Shown: positions 13,893 through 22,981, counted from the first letter of the stretch. The stretch is DNA of 44,034 bases from Verrucomicrobiota bacterium (GCA_021733945.1 JAIPJX010000022.1:1-44034); one strand, 5' to 3'. Numbers and translations: made by a program. Notes: generated by a model from the sequence alone, not told the origin.

Positions 13893-14777
13893 ATGCAATG
13901 GCAAAAGGTCACAATCGTCGGGGTTGGTTTATTGGGCGGGTCCCTCGGACTCGCCCTCAGGCAACGCCGACTCGCCAGGCAGGTGGTGGGCTATGTCCGC
14001 CGCCCGGAGAGCGTGACCGCGTGCCTCGGCCGGCGTGTGGTCGATTTCGCGACGCAGGATTTGAAGGAGGCCGTGACCGGAAGCGATCTGGTGGTTTTGG
14101 CCACGCCGATCGCCCAGATGCGCACGATCGCCGAACAGATGCAGTCCGCCATCGCCCCGAACGCGCTCGTGACGGACGTTGGCAGTGTCAAAGGCATCGT
14201 GATCCAGGAACTCGAGCCGATCGTCCTCGCGGCGGGCGCCCATTTCGTCGGATCCCATCCGATGGCTGGATCGGAACAAATGGGGGTCGAAGCTTCCCGT
14301 GGCGATCTTTTTGAGAATGCAATCTGTGCGATCACACCGAACAAGAATTCACCGCCCGAAGTCGTGACGCGGCTGGAGGAGTTCTGGACCTCGCTGGGCG
14401 CGCGTCCGATCCGGATGGCCCCGGACATGCACGACGACTATGTCAGCCGTTCAAGCCATCTGCCGCATGTGATCGCGGCGGAACTGGCCAACTACGTGCT
14501 AAGCCCGGTGCATCCCAAGGAACAAGCGTTGCTGTGCGCGACCGGATTCCGGGACACCACCCGGGTGGCCTCCGGTTCCCCCGAAATGTGGCGTGACATC
14601 GCCCTGGCCAACCGGAAGAATCTGGCCCGTGTGCTGGGAGTGTTTATCGAAGACCTTCGCGAGTTTCAGATCTCGCTTGAGACCGGGGACGGAAAGGCGA
14701 TTGAGGAATTCTTCGCGGTCGCCAAACAGCGGCGGGACAACTGGCCCGGAAAGGACGCTTCGCCTTCACCGGAATAG
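13893..14777 (+). CDS. tyrA: Prephenate/arogenate dehydrogenase
   Basis: This 294-residue NAD(P)-dependent dehydrogenase converts prephenate to 4-hydroxyphenylpyruvate, or arogenate to tyrosine. The Rossmann motif is IVGVGLLGGSLG (8-19). DVGSVKG and GSHPMAGSE supply the conserved active-site region with His122. The C-terminal helical dimerisation domain contains HLPHVIAAELA. There is no C-terminal ACT domain and no chorismate mutase fusion. The gene lies 163 nt after the CbiX-like gene and 91 nt before aroA, in the aromatic cluster under the Phe/Tyr attenuator. Confidence 0.93.
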   Translation: MQWQKVTIVGVGLLGGSLGLALRQRRLARQVVGYVRRPESVTACLGRRVVDFATQDLKEAVTGSDLVVLATPIAQMRTIAEQMQSAIAPNALVTDVGSVKGIVIQELEPIVLAAGAHFVGSHPMAGSEQMGVEASRGDLFENAICAITPNKNSPPEVVTRLEEFWTSLGARPIRMAPDMHDDYVSRSSHLPHVIAAELANYVLSPVHPKEQALLCATGFRDTTRVASGSPEMWRDIALANRKNLARVLGVFIEDLREFQISLETGDGKAIEEFFAVAKQRRDNWPGKDASPSPE

Positions 14778-14868
14778 CCCCCCCGGGGTTTCGGACGACC
14801 GGATTTCCGAACCGGTCTTCCCAGGTCATCCGGCAAACTCATGAATTTGGAAACTGCGCGCCAACGAT

Positions 14869-16137
14869 ATGCTTCCGGAGCTTATTGAAATCATCCCCCT
14901 GCGGGAGCCGGTCACGGCAAGTGTGACGGTGCCCGGCTCCAAGAGCGTTACCAACCGGGCGCTGGTTCTGGCGGCGCTGGCGGACGGACCGCGGACGCTG
15001 TGCGGGGCGCTCTGGAGCGAAGATACCCAGGTCATGGTGGACGCGTTGCGAACGCTCGGGTTTTCCGTGAGCGTCGAGAACGACGCCAGCGACCCCTGCA
15101 ACCGGACCATCGTCGTGGAGGGACTGAACGGCCGGATCCCCAACTACGGAGAGGAGGCGCGGCCCCTGGAGCTTTTCGTGGGCAACGCCGGGACAGCGGC
15201 CCGGTTCCTGGCAGCACTCGTCTGCCTGGGCACGGGGGTTTACCGCCTGCACGGGGTTCCCCGCATGCACGAACGTCCCCAGGGCGCGCTGTTCCAGGCC
15301 CTGCGCGATCTCGGCTACCGGGTGGACGCCCGGGACGATCGGCTCCCCGCCACGATCCATGGCAGCGGACCAAACAGCGGCTCCTGCAGCGTGGGCATCG
15401 GACAAAGCTCGCAGTTTGCCTCCGCCCTGCTCCTATGCGCCCCCACGGGCGGATGGCGGGTCTCGATCGCGGACGAGTCCGCGGACGAAGCGCCCTACGT
15501 GAGCATGACCGAGCAGCTGATTCGAACGTTCCCACAGTCAGGCGAACGGTTTCAGATCGAGCCGGACGCATCCGGTGGCAGCTACTTTTGGGCAGCCGGC
15601 TGGTTGCTCGGCGGACCAGGCTCGATCTCGGTGCCGCATTGGCCGGAATCCGGCTGGCAGATCGACGCCCGATTTCCAAACAGCCTGCCGCTGCCGGAGA
15701 GAGTGTCCCGTCGAACCGACCTGGGAGACAGCATCATGACGGCCATTGTGCTCGCGCCCTTCGCCGAACGCTCCACCCACTTTTGTGATCTGGGCCGGTT
15801 GCGTCTCCAGGAGTGCGAACGGGTGGAGGCGCTGCGGATGGAGCTCAGTCGCTGCGGTGCCTCTGTGAAGGAGGAAGGGGACACGTTGGTGGTGGACCCG
15901 TCACCATTGCACGGTGCCGAGATTGAGACCTACCACGATCATCGCATGGCGATGTGTTTTTCAATCCTTGCATTAAAAACGCCCGGGATCAAAATCAAGA
16001 ATCCGGCGTGTGTGAAGAAGACTTTTCCCGGGTTTTATCAGAAGCTCAATGCCGCCCCGCCCCACGGGTTGGGAGCGGTGATCCTGGATGCGTCCAGCCG
16101 GGAACCGTTGACAGGCCGGAGACTGTTCGCGGATTGA
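14869..16137 (+). CDS. aroA: 3-phosphoshikimate 1-carboxyvinyltransferase (EPSP synthase)
   Basis: This 422-residue enzyme transfers the enolpyruvyl group of PEP to shikimate 3-phosphate. The N-terminal PEP/shikimate-binding motif is VPGSKSVTNRALVLAALADG with Lys25. The second is LFVGNAGTAARFLAAL, where class I and II enzymes have GNAGTA. The C-terminal motif DHRMAMCFSILAL carries the expected arginine. Both inside-out alpha/beta domains are complete and the length is normal. It is followed 38 nt later by cmk, a gene order (aroA-cmk) shared by many bacteria. Confidence 0.95.
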   Translation: MLPELIEIIPLREPVTASVTVPGSKSVTNRALVLAALADGPRTLCGALWSEDTQVMVDALRTLGFSVSVENDASDPCNRTIVVEGLNGRIPNYGEEARPLELFVGNAGTAARFLAALVCLGTGVYRLHGVPRMHERPQGALFQALRDLGYRVDARDDRLPATIHGSGPNSGSCSVGIGQSSQFASALLLCAPTGGWRVSIADESADEAPYVSMTEQLIRTFPQSGERFQIEPDASGGSYFWAAGWLLGGPGSISVPHWPESGWQIDARFPNSLPLPERVSRRTDLGDSIMTAIVLAPFAERSTHFCDLGRLRLQECERVEALRMELSRCGASVKEEGDTLVVDPSPLHGAEIETYHDHRMAMCFSILALKTPGIKIKNPACVKKTFPGFYQKLNAAPPHGLGAVILDASSREPLTGRRLFAD

Positions 16138-16175
16138 CCCCAATTCCGGGGTCCAGACAGAAATTAAGGTTGTTC

Positions 16176-16826
16176 ATGCCAGATTCGATTGTCATTGCCA
16201 TTGATGGAACCAGCGCCAGCGGGAAAAGCACCAACGCCAGGCGGGTGGCCAAGGCTCTCGGGTATTCCTACGTCGACACCGGGGCGATGTACCGCACGCT
16301 CGCCTGGCATTGCCTGCAGGCTCGCGTCGACCTCTCGGACGCCAAGGCCGTGGCCGCTGTCTGCCGAAAATGGCGCGCCACCCTGCGATCGGAACAATCC
16401 GAGGTCCGGCTCTATGTGGACGGCTATTTCCCGGAGCATGAGATCCGCACCCTGGAAGTGAGCGACGCAGTGCCCCATGTGGCGGCGGTGCCCAAGGTGC
16501 GGGACTGGATGAAAAAGAAACAACGCGAATGCATTCAGTTCGGCAATCTGGTGATGGAAGGACGGGACATCGGCTCCAACGTGTTCCCTGAGACCGATTA
16601 CAAGTTCTACCTGGACGCATCGCTCGACGAACGATCCCGGCGCCGTTCGGCCGACGGGGTGGACGAGAACCTGGCGGCGCGGGATCAACGGGACAGTCAA
16701 CGGGCATCCGCTCCCCTGATGATCCCCCTGGGAGCAATGGTGGTGAACAATTCCGGGATGACTCCGGAACAAACCAGCGAAATCATTTTAACGGAGATAC
16801 GGAGGAAACAAGCGGAAGCGCGATGA
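16176..16826 (+). CDS. cmk: Cytidylate kinase
   Basis: This 216-residue kinase phosphorylates CMP and dCMP with ATP. The P-loop is GTSASGKST (11-19). DTGAMYRTLAW is the NMP-binding signature of bacterial Cmk. MEGRDIGSNVFPE and RDQRDSQRASAPL are the conserved arginine-bearing segments. I start at ATG 16176, preceded by AAGG, rather than at the longer in-frame extension, which overlaps aroA. The stop overlaps the next gene by 4 nt, so it is coupled to plsC. Confidence 0.95.
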   Translation: MPDSIVIAIDGTSASGKSTNARRVAKALGYSYVDTGAMYRTLAWHCLQARVDLSDAKAVAAVCRKWRATLRSEQSEVRLYVDGYFPEHEIRTLEVSDAVPHVAAVPKVRDWMKKKQRECIQFGNLVMEGRDIGSNVFPETDYKFYLDASLDERSRRRSADGVDENLAARDQRDSQRASAPLMIPLGAMVVNNSGMTPEQTSEIILTEIRRKQAEAR

Positions 16827-17476
16827 GCCCGGTTTATCACGCAGGTTGGACGGCGTTCCGAGCCTTGTTCGCCGTCTATTTTCGGTGGCGCGTCTGGAAT
16901 GTGGAGCGGGTTCCGCTTGAGGGACCCGTGATCCTCGCCGCCAACCACGCCAGCTTCCTGGATCCGCCAATCATCGGGGCCGCGGTTCCCAGACCAATCA
17001 GTTACCTCGCGCGCGAGTCACTCTTTCGATTTCGGGTGGTTCGACCCCTTCTCAAGCAATGGAACGCCGTGCCGGTCGATCGCGACGGAGGAGGAGCCAG
17101 GGGATTACGCCTGATTCTCGAACGTCTGAACCAGGGCAACGGAATCGTTGTGTTCCCGGAAGGCACCCGCACCCACGATGCCAGCCTGCAGGCCGCCCAC
17201 TCGGGAATCGGCCTGGTCATCGCCAAAACATCCGCCCCGGTCGTCCCCGTCCGTACGTTCGGCACCTTCGAAGCCTTCGGACGTCAACATCGTTTCCCAC
17301 GCCCCTACCACACTGCGGTCAAATTTGGAAAGCCGCTCTACTACCAGAGCCAGCGTCTGGAGGTGAAGAACTGTTCCCGGGACCGGCTCAAGCAGATTTA
17401 CAGGGAACTCTCGGACGACATCATGACGCAAATCGGCAACCTCGGTCCGTGGGGGGACAAGGAGCTGTTTCCGTAG
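16823..17476 (+). CDS. plsC: 1-acyl-sn-glycerol-3-phosphate acyltransferase
   Basis: This 217-residue membrane-associated enzyme acylates lysophosphatidate to phosphatidate. The HX4D catalytic motif is NHASFLD with His42 and Asp47. The glycerol-phosphate-binding block is FPEGTRTHD, and the APVVPV block follows. A hydrophobic/aromatic N-terminus (FRALFAVYFRWRVW) suits membrane attachment. It overlaps cmk by 4 nt and is the last gene of the aromatic operon. Its end is 10 nt from the convergent pyrD. Confidence 0.9.
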   Translation: MSPVYHAGWTAFRALFAVYFRWRVWNVERVPLEGPVILAANHASFLDPPIIGAAVPRPISYLARESLFRFRVVRPLLKQWNAVPVDRDGGGARGLRLILERLNQGNGIVVFPEGTRTHDASLQAAHSGIGLVIAKTSAPVVPVRTFGTFEAFGRQHRFPRPYHTAVKFGKPLYYQSQRLEVKNCSRDRLKQIYRELSDDIMTQIGNLGPWGDKELFP

Positions 17477-17486
17477 GACGTCCGGC

Positions 17487-18668
17487 TCAGACCCCGGTCG
17501 GAGTGGCGTGGATGCCCACCGCTTCGGAAAGCTGTTTCATTCCGTGTTCGTTGAGGCGGTCCCGCAGACCCCGTACAATCTCGCATGCAACCCCGGGGCC
17601 TTCGTACACAAGTCCGGTGTAGACCTGCAACAACGAGGCTCCGGCCGTGATTTTTTCCCAGGCATCGGCACTGTTAAAAACTCCACCCACCCCAATCACG
17701 GGCATTTTTCCGCCAGACTGCCGGTGGATGTGACGGATCAGTTCGGTGCTTCGGGCGGTTACCGGACGCCCGCTCAAACCTCCGGTCTCGGCGTAAACAC
17801 GCGCCAGCCCGGCAATCTCGGTTTCGGGACGCGCAATGGTTGTGTTGGCCGCCACGATCCCGGCAATGTTCCGGGCGGAGGCAATTCTCAGGAGATCGTC
17901 CAGAGCCTCGAGGGAAAGATCGGGAGAAATCTTCACCAGAATCGGCTTGCCCCGGATCGCGTCCTCAGCGGCTTTTCCCGATCGGGATTTCTGTTTTTTC
18001 ACCGGGGCCGGATTCGTGGAAGCCAGCCGCGCATTGCTCTCCTGAACGGCGGCAATGACCTCATCCAACGCCTCCGGCAACTGCAGGTCCCGCAGATTGG
18101 GTGTGTTGGGAGAACTGACATTGATGACGAAGAAATCTCCATGAACCCAGAGAGCCTCGAAAGATTGCGAATAATCCCCGGGCGCTTGCGCCAGCGGTGT
18201 GTCCTTGGATTTCCCAAGATTGATCCCCACCGGATGGTCCGGCCAACGCCCGCGGGCCCGCCACCCGGCCAGTCGCGCGGCAAACGCTTCGGCACCGGGG
18301 TTGTTCAGGCCCATTCGGTTGATCAATCCCTCCGATTCGACCGCCCGGAACAGCCGCGGCGAGGGATTGCCTTCCTGCGGGAGCCAGGTGACCCCGCCCA
18401 GCTCGGCAAATCCGAAGCCAAGCCCCTCCCAAACGGGCAGCGCCGTCGCATACTTGTCCATACCCGCCGCCAGGCCCACCGGGTTTGGGAAATCCAGACC
18501 GAACATCCGCACCGGGAGCACGGGGCTTTCAAAAAGCGATGCGAGGGCTTCGACCCAGATCCGGTTTTGGCTGGCCCACGAAAGCGCCGTCAACGCGCGA
18601 TGATGGGCACTTTCGGGATCTTGTTCGAACAGGAGCGGTCGAACCACGCGGCGGTAAATCCATTGCAT
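17487..18668 (-). CDS. pyrD: Dihydroorotate dehydrogenase, quinone-dependent (class 2)
   Basis: This 393-residue flavoprotein oxidises dihydroorotate to orotate and passes electrons to quinones at the membrane. The class 2 N-terminal helices (MQWIYRRVVRPLLFEQDPESAHH) are present. FMN and substrate motifs include GLAAGMDK, NRMGLNNPG, NVSSPNTPNLRDLQ with the catalytic serine, KISPDL, ANTT and IGVGGVFNSADAWEKI. An unusual basic insertion, PAPVKKQKSRSGKAAED, lies between the NVSSPNTP and KISPD blocks. I start at ATG 18668, which fits family alignments; the open frame upstream overlaps the divergent gene. Confidence 0.93.
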   Translation of the reverse strand: MQWIYRRVVRPLLFEQDPESAHHRALTALSWASQNRIWVEALASLFESPVLPVRMFGLDFPNPVGLAAGMDKYATALPVWEGLGFGFAELGGVTWLPQEGNPSPRLFRAVESEGLINRMGLNNPGAEAFAARLAGWRARGRWPDHPVGINLGKSKDTPLAQAPGDYSQSFEALWVHGDFFVINVSSPNTPNLRDLQLPEALDEVIAAVQESNARLASTNPAPVKKQKSRSGKAAEDAIRGKPILVKISPDLSLEALDDLLRIASARNIAGIVAANTTIARPETEIAGLARVYAETGGLSGRPVTARSTELIRHIHRQSGGKMPVIGVGGVFNSADAWEKITAGASLLQVYTGLVYEGPGVACEIVRGLRDRLNEHGMKQLSEAVGIHATPTGV

Positions 18669-18890
18669 ATCGGTTAGGCTTTCAGTTCGGGCAACGTGCG
18701 CACCCTGCCTTGATAAAACAATTTCGCTCCGGGGAAAAGGAGGAAAGAGGCTCCAACCCATGCCCCGCCCCCGGCATATCCACTGGGTTCCAAGGAGAAC
18801 CTTCTGGTGGAGTTCCCAGAACGCAGCCAAAGAAGGTTTCCAAACCGCGTAAACCGTGTTATTGATTCGTCCCAATTGATCATTTCCCAA

Positions 18891-20741
18891 ATGAACACGC
18901 GCGCGCTCACCTCACATCCCACAGACGCCATCGTTTTGAAACATTCATCCGGTTCCACGACCCGGCGATGGACCAACCGTCTCCCATTGCTTGGAGCGAT
19001 CGCCTGCCTGCTGACCGCAGCACCGAATCAGGTTCGTTCCGCGCAAAACGACCCGCAAACTCCGGTCGCGGCCCTCGTGGGAGTGTTGGATCAAACCGGG
19101 GATCCGGTCTTCCAGCGCGATATTCTGAAAGGAATGACCGACGCATTCCAGGGAGTCCGCCAGGTGCCGATGCCGGCGGGATGGGAACCAGTGGCAGCCC
19201 GGCTTGGAAGAAGCTCCAACGCCGAAGTCCGGGCTTTGACACAATCGTTGTCCCTCACGTTTGGAAGCCAGCGGGCACTGCGCGAACTGCGCACAAGTCT
19301 CGCCGATGCTTCCGAGCCATTGTCGGCCCGGCGCCTGGCCTTGGAATCGCTGTTGAGAATCCGTGACGCGGGCCTGGCTCCCACGCTGCAGGAACTCCTT
19401 GCCAGTCCCGACCTGCGCCGGGAAGCGCTCCGGGCGCTCGCGGCCTACGACGACCCGGCCACGCCCAATTCCATTCTCGCCGTTTATGGCGGTTTGTCGG
19501 GCACGGAAAGGCGGGAGGCTCTGAACACACTCTGTTCGCGGGTGCTGTTCGCAAAACCCCTTTTGAAGGCCGTGGGAGATGGCACCGTGCCTCCCAGGGA
19601 TCTGGCGGCGGATCTGATCCGGCAGTTGCGCAACCTCAAGAACGAAGAGCTGGACACGGCCCTTGTGAAGGTCTGGGGTGTGGCGCGCGACAGCAGCGAG
19701 GATAAACAGAAGGAGATTGCCCGGTACAAACAGGTGTTCCGCGCCGGCGGATCGACTCCCGGGGACGCGGCACGCGGTCGGGGCGTGTTCGCCAGGACCT
19801 GCGCTCAATGCCACACGCTTTTTGGAACCGGCGGAAGGGTGGGACCTGATCTCACGGGTTCCAATCGCGGGGATCTTGATTATATCCTGCAGAACATGGT
19901 CGACCCGAACGCGGTGATCCCAAACGAATATCGGACTTCAACCGTGGAGACGAAGGACGACCGTGTGATCACCGGCATCATCGGACGCCAGGACGCACGC
20001 TCGGTCACGGTCTCCACCGCGGCTGAAATGATGACGCTGCCGCGCGATGAAATCGCGATCATCCGCTCGAGCGAGATCTCCATGATGCCCGAGGGATTGC
20101 TCGACAATCTGAAGGAACAGGAAGTCCGCGATCTGATTTACTATCTCTCCCGCCCCGGACAAGCGCCCCTGATCGCGAGCGCGGACACGCTGGATCTGTT
20201 TTTCAACCGGGTGGATCTGACCAACTGGGATGCCACCGAGGGCCTGTGGAAGGTTGAAAACGGAGAACTCGTCGGCCTGACCGCCACCGGCCTGCGCCAG
20301 AACGACTGGATCAAGAGTCAGATGGAGTTCGGCGATTTCCGGCTCGTCTGTTCGGTCAAACTGCAACCCAACACCGGAAACAGCGGCATCCAGTTCCGAA
20401 GCGCCGTCCTGCCCACCGGCGAGGTCAAGGGGTATCAGGCGGACGTTGGTGCCGGCTGGTGGGGCAAGCTGTACGAAGAGCACGGCCGGGCAATTCTCTG
20501 GGATCAATCAGGCGAAGCCGCCGTGAAAGAGGGAGACTGGAATGTTTACGAAATCGTCGCGGTCGGCAACCGGATCCTCACAGCCATCAACGGCAGACGG
20601 TGTGTGGACCTGAATGATCCAGAGGGTGCCGCGCGCGGGATCATCGCCCTGCAGCTGCACGCCGGCGCAGGAATGGAAGTCCGTTACAAGGACTTCACGC
20701 TGGAACTTAATCCGCAACCGACGCTGAAGACCCTGCGTTGA
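18891..20741 (+). CDS. Secreted HEAT/cytochrome c/DUF1080 fusion protein
   Basis: This roughly 616-residue protein starts with a long signal-like region (LPLLGAIACLLTAAPNQVRSA). A HEAT-like helical domain follows to about residue 280. Next is a cytochrome c domain with one haem site CAQCH (Cys304, Cys307, His308) and the GGRVGPDLTGSNR loop typical of Planctomycetota/Verrucomicrobiota cytochromes. The last part, from about residue 440, is a DUF1080 (3-keto-disaccharide hydrolase) domain. The arrangement suggests a periplasmic redox partner that also binds or cleaves a sugar, perhaps in 3-keto sugar metabolism. No dehydrogenase gene is adjacent. I start at MNTRALTSHP; an in-frame ATG at 18807 is less likely. 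Confidence 0.8.
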   Translation: MNTRALTSHPTDAIVLKHSSGSTTRRWTNRLPLLGAIACLLTAAPNQVRSAQNDPQTPVAALVGVLDQTGDPVFQRDILKGMTDAFQGVRQVPMPAGWEPVAARLGRSSNAEVRALTQSLSLTFGSQRALRELRTSLADASEPLSARRLALESLLRIRDAGLAPTLQELLASPDLRREALRALAAYDDPATPNSILAVYGGLSGTERREALNTLCSRVLFAKPLLKAVGDGTVPPRDLAADLIRQLRNLKNEELDTALVKVWGVARDSSEDKQKEIARYKQVFRAGGSTPGDAARGRGVFARTCAQCHTLFGTGGRVGPDLTGSNRGDLDYILQNMVDPNAVIPNEYRTSTVETKDDRVITGIIGRQDARSVTVSTAAEMMTLPRDEIAIIRSSEISMMPEGLLDNLKEQEVRDLIYYLSRPGQAPLIASADTLDLFFNRVDLTNWDATEGLWKVENGELVGLTATGLRQNDWIKSQMEFGDFRLVCSVKLQPNTGNSGIQFRSAVLPTGEVKGYQADVGAGWWGKLYEEHGRAILWDQSGEAAVKEGDWNVYEIVAVGNRILTAINGRRCVDLNDPEGAARGIIALQLHAGAGMEVRYKDFTLELNPQPTLKTLR

Positions 20742-20852
20742 TCCGGTTCGGACGAGGTCCGCGAAGAAACCGCCACCCCAGGAGCCGGTCTTCCCGCCCG
20801 GCCTCGTTCACCGCCTCATTCACCCGGATCCTTCGGGTGCGGCCCCTCGAAC

Positions 20853-21251
20853 CTAGGGGTTGGTCGACGGAGTGACGTTGCGCCGAATGACCGGCAGACC
20901 TTCCATCACGGTGATGACTTCGCCGATCGAGTAATAGGTTTCCAGCGGGTATTTGCCCGGATCCTGCGATGCAACCTTCTGCATTTCGGCCACCACCTCG
21001 GACACGACGGTTTTCTGTTCGGGCGACAGCTTGGCACCCTTGACCGCCTTTTTCAGAGATTCGGCCGCCGTCGCGAAATCGCCGGAGCCAATCGCCTTGA
21101 CCGCGGCGTCCACGCCGCTCTTCTGTTCCGCCGGCGCGCCTTGAAACCCGGCGGACAGTTTCGATGTGTCCAGAGAACTGCTCTTGCCGCATCCCACCAA
21201 CAACAGGGTGCTTCCAATCAGGACAGTGGCAAATCGAATAAAACGTTTCAT
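20853..21251 (-). CDS. Small predicted lipoprotein
   Basis: This 132-residue protein has a lipoprotein signal peptide, MKRFIRFATVLIGSTLLLVGC, with the lipobox LVGC and acylated Cys21. The mature part is a short alanine/lysine-rich helical repeat (GVDAAVKAIGSGDFATAAESL), then EVVAEMQKVASQDPGKYPLETYYSIGE. No family is recognised. The helical part looks TPR-like in spacing, but is too short to call. It stands alone, converging on the cytochrome gene, and is followed upstream by the repeat-rich region. Confidence 0.6.
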   Translation of the reverse strand: MKRFIRFATVLIGSTLLLVGCGKSSSLDTSKLSAGFQGAPAEQKSGVDAAVKAIGSGDFATAAESLKKAVKGAKLSPEQKTVVSEVVAEMQKVASQDPGKYPLETYYSIGEVITVMEGLPVIRRNVTPSTNP

Positions 21252-21341
21252 AGGCAGCTATTTTTTGACGGTTCGGATACTGCCCCGGATTCTTCGCCCA
21301 CAGAAGTCCAAAGGAAAGCAGAATCTCGCCCCACCGGCGCT

Positions 21342-21540
21342 GGGGACGGGGAAAGGTAGCGCGAACCGTCCCGGTGAGCGTTTCCAGGATTTGGACCTTG
21401 CAGGGGGGGCGGCTCAGCGGGACGCTTCGCCCTACCGCCATTAGTTTAAGAGGATTTGGAAGGCGGGGTGGTCCGTTTGGAATGGATGTCTGCCACGGGG
21501 ATGCATTCCGAGGCATGGCATCCGAAGAACGACGGTGTTT
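21342..21540 (+). repeat. Dispersed repeat, copy A, containing a REP-like palindrome
   Basis: This segment of about 200 bp recurs almost unchanged at 21721-21923. Its first half is a palindrome with 24-bp arms (21355-21378 and 21413-21436) that match at about 21 of 24 positions. The arm begins GGTAGCGCGAACC and its partner ends CGCCCTACC. The second half starts at GCCATTAGTTTAAGAGG and runs to ACGACGGTGTTTT. The palindrome recurs as a tandem array at 43689-44034. Intergenic placement and a hairpin form suggest a REP/MITE-type element. Confidence 0.75.
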
Positions 21541-21720
21541 TGGAGTGCGCGCACCAGAGCGCAGCGCCGGTGCCGCTTTGGTCCCGCCCGAAGAGGCAAA
21601 CCCACTCACTCCCATCAGGATCCCGATCCGTTCAAAGGCAAGCCAGGAGGAACCTCGAAATCCTCAACGCGGACATCTCCTCCCCTTAAACGAATGGCAG
21701 TGCGCTTCGCCCTGCCTCCG
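21541..21720. other. Spacer between repeat copies, with partial repeat pieces
   Basis: No gene is visible. It opens with GGAGTGCGCGCACC and later GGTGCCGCTTTGG, which resemble the arms of the palindromic element near 29149-29269. Near its end CTTAAACGAATGGC (about 21687-21700) is the reverse complement of a motif that also occurs near 43633-43646. The stretch looks like a mosaic of repeat fragments. Confidence 0.4.
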
Positions 21721-21923
21721 GGGGGCGGGGGAAGGTGGCGCGAACCGTCCCGGTGAGCGTTTCCAGGGTTTGGACCTTGCAGGGGGGGGGCGGGTCAGCG
21801 GGACGCTTCGCCCTACCGCCATTAGTTTAAGAGGATTTGGAAGGCGGGGGTGGTCCGTTTGGAATGGATGTCTGCCACGGGGATGCATTCCAGGGCATGG
21901 CATCCGAAGAACGACGGTGTTTT
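21721..21923 (+). repeat. Dispersed repeat, copy B
   Basis: This is a second near-identical copy of the element at 21342-21540. The arms are at 21734-21757 and 21794-21817, and the G-tract in the loop is longer than in copy A. It joins directly, at GTGTTTTGTCC, to the decayed coding fragment at 21922-22097, which suggests that the repeat inserted into or next to a secreted-protein gene. Confidence 0.75.
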
Positions 21924-22097
21924 GTCCAGATTCGGATCACCGGCTCTCCGGCCCAAACCCTCGTTGTCTGGACGATGACCAACCTCACACACTGGGAGCC
22001 GATTGGCACGAACACGCTTTCGTCGATTCGATGGGTTGTCACCAACGCGCCGTCCGCGGGCGTGACCAACCGCTTCTTCAAAGCCATGCTCGCGCCC
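21922..22097 (+). pseudogene. C-terminal remnant of a secreted repeat-domain protein
   Basis: The frame here encodes VQIRITGSPAQTLVVWTMT followed by NLTHWEPIGTNTL and AGVTNRFFKAML. This matches, from memory, the short beta-rich C-terminal domain (usually with STNLTxWxPIxT and a final RFYRAxL) that ends many exported Verrucomicrobiota proteins. Nothing upstream resembles the rest of such a protein, since the repeat copy begins immediately before it. I therefore call it a fragment. The start has no ribosome-binding site of its own. Confidence 0.55.
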
Positions 22098-22141
22098 CCC
22101 TGGAAGGCGGCGGGGCGACGCCGTTCCTTTCCGTCGGTCCT

Positions 22142-22981
22142 TCAGCTCATTGCCTTGTAAATCGTCACCACTCCCATGCTGAGCGTAAGCACTCCAATAA
22201 AAAGCTTGAGACGCTCATCGTTTGCCCGATTGATGGCAACAACAGCAAACGGAACCGAAGACAGGGCACCTGCACACATGGGAATAAGGATCAGCCAGTT
22301 GATCAAACCTCCCTTCACGAGAAACAGGGTGACGGCAACAAGGCAGGTGAACGCTTCCGCAAAGGAAGTAATCCCGACAGACGCCTTGGAGTTCACCCCG
22401 CTCAGGATTTGCCCACTGGTCACCAAAGGACCATACCCACCGCCGCTGACAGCCTTGTTGAAGGAAGCCACGGTGGATAACAGAAGCATCTTCCACCTGC
22501 TATACCGGATGACCCGCTGGGAAAACAGGATCACAAAGAAACCGGACGTAAAGATGATGCATCCAATCACCATGCTGAGAACGACCTTCGGAAGACTCAT
22601 CGCAATGAGCACCCCGGCTGTTACACCGGCAACACTGCCTCCGGCAAGGATGATGGCCGGGACAAAATCCCTGCCCCGAAAATTCAGTTCGACATTCCTG
22701 ATGTCATTGTGAAAGAACGCCGCGGCAAACCCGCTGAGAAGCTCCGATACCAGAATCGTGGGAACAATGTCCCCGGGTTCGTACCCGAGGAACAACAGGG
22801 TCGGCGTCAGTATTGTTCCGTACCCCATTCCAAGACCGCTGTCGACCAGTTCGCAGGCGAAACAGATCCCAATGAGAACCGCTGCGGCTCCCGGTTTCAT
22901 CTCGCTGTGCAGCTGGGCCCCGAGGCTGAACGCCGCGGCGACGAGCATCAGCCAGATGATGCTTTTGCGTTTGTAGGGCAT
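22142..22981 (-). CDS. TauE/SafE-family membrane permease
   Basis: This 279-residue protein has about eight hydrophobic segments in the two-fold pseudo-repeat of the TSUP/TauE family. The repeat signatures are ELVDSGLGMGYGTILTPTLL in the first half and ASFNKAVSGGGYGPLVTSGQ in the second. Relatives export sulfite, sulfoacetate and other organosulfur anions; the substrate here is unknown. I start at MPYKRKS (22981), preceded by a GGGGGGTG ribosome-binding site. The upstream in-frame extension overlaps the divergent gene. The divergent spacer is 113 nt. Confidence 0.85.
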   Translation of the reverse strand: MPYKRKSIIWLMLVAAAFSLGAQLHSEMKPGAAAVLIGICFACELVDSGLGMGYGTILTPTLLFLGYEPGDIVPTILVSELLSGFAAAFFHNDIRNVELNFRGRDFVPAIILAGGSVAGVTAGVLIAMSLPKVVLSMVIGCIIFTSGFFVILFSQRVIRYSRWKMLLLSTVASFNKAVSGGGYGPLVTSGQILSGVNSKASVGITSFAEAFTCLVAVTLFLVKGGLINWLILIPMCAGALSSVPFAVVAINRANDERLKLFIGVLTLSMGVVTIYKAMS

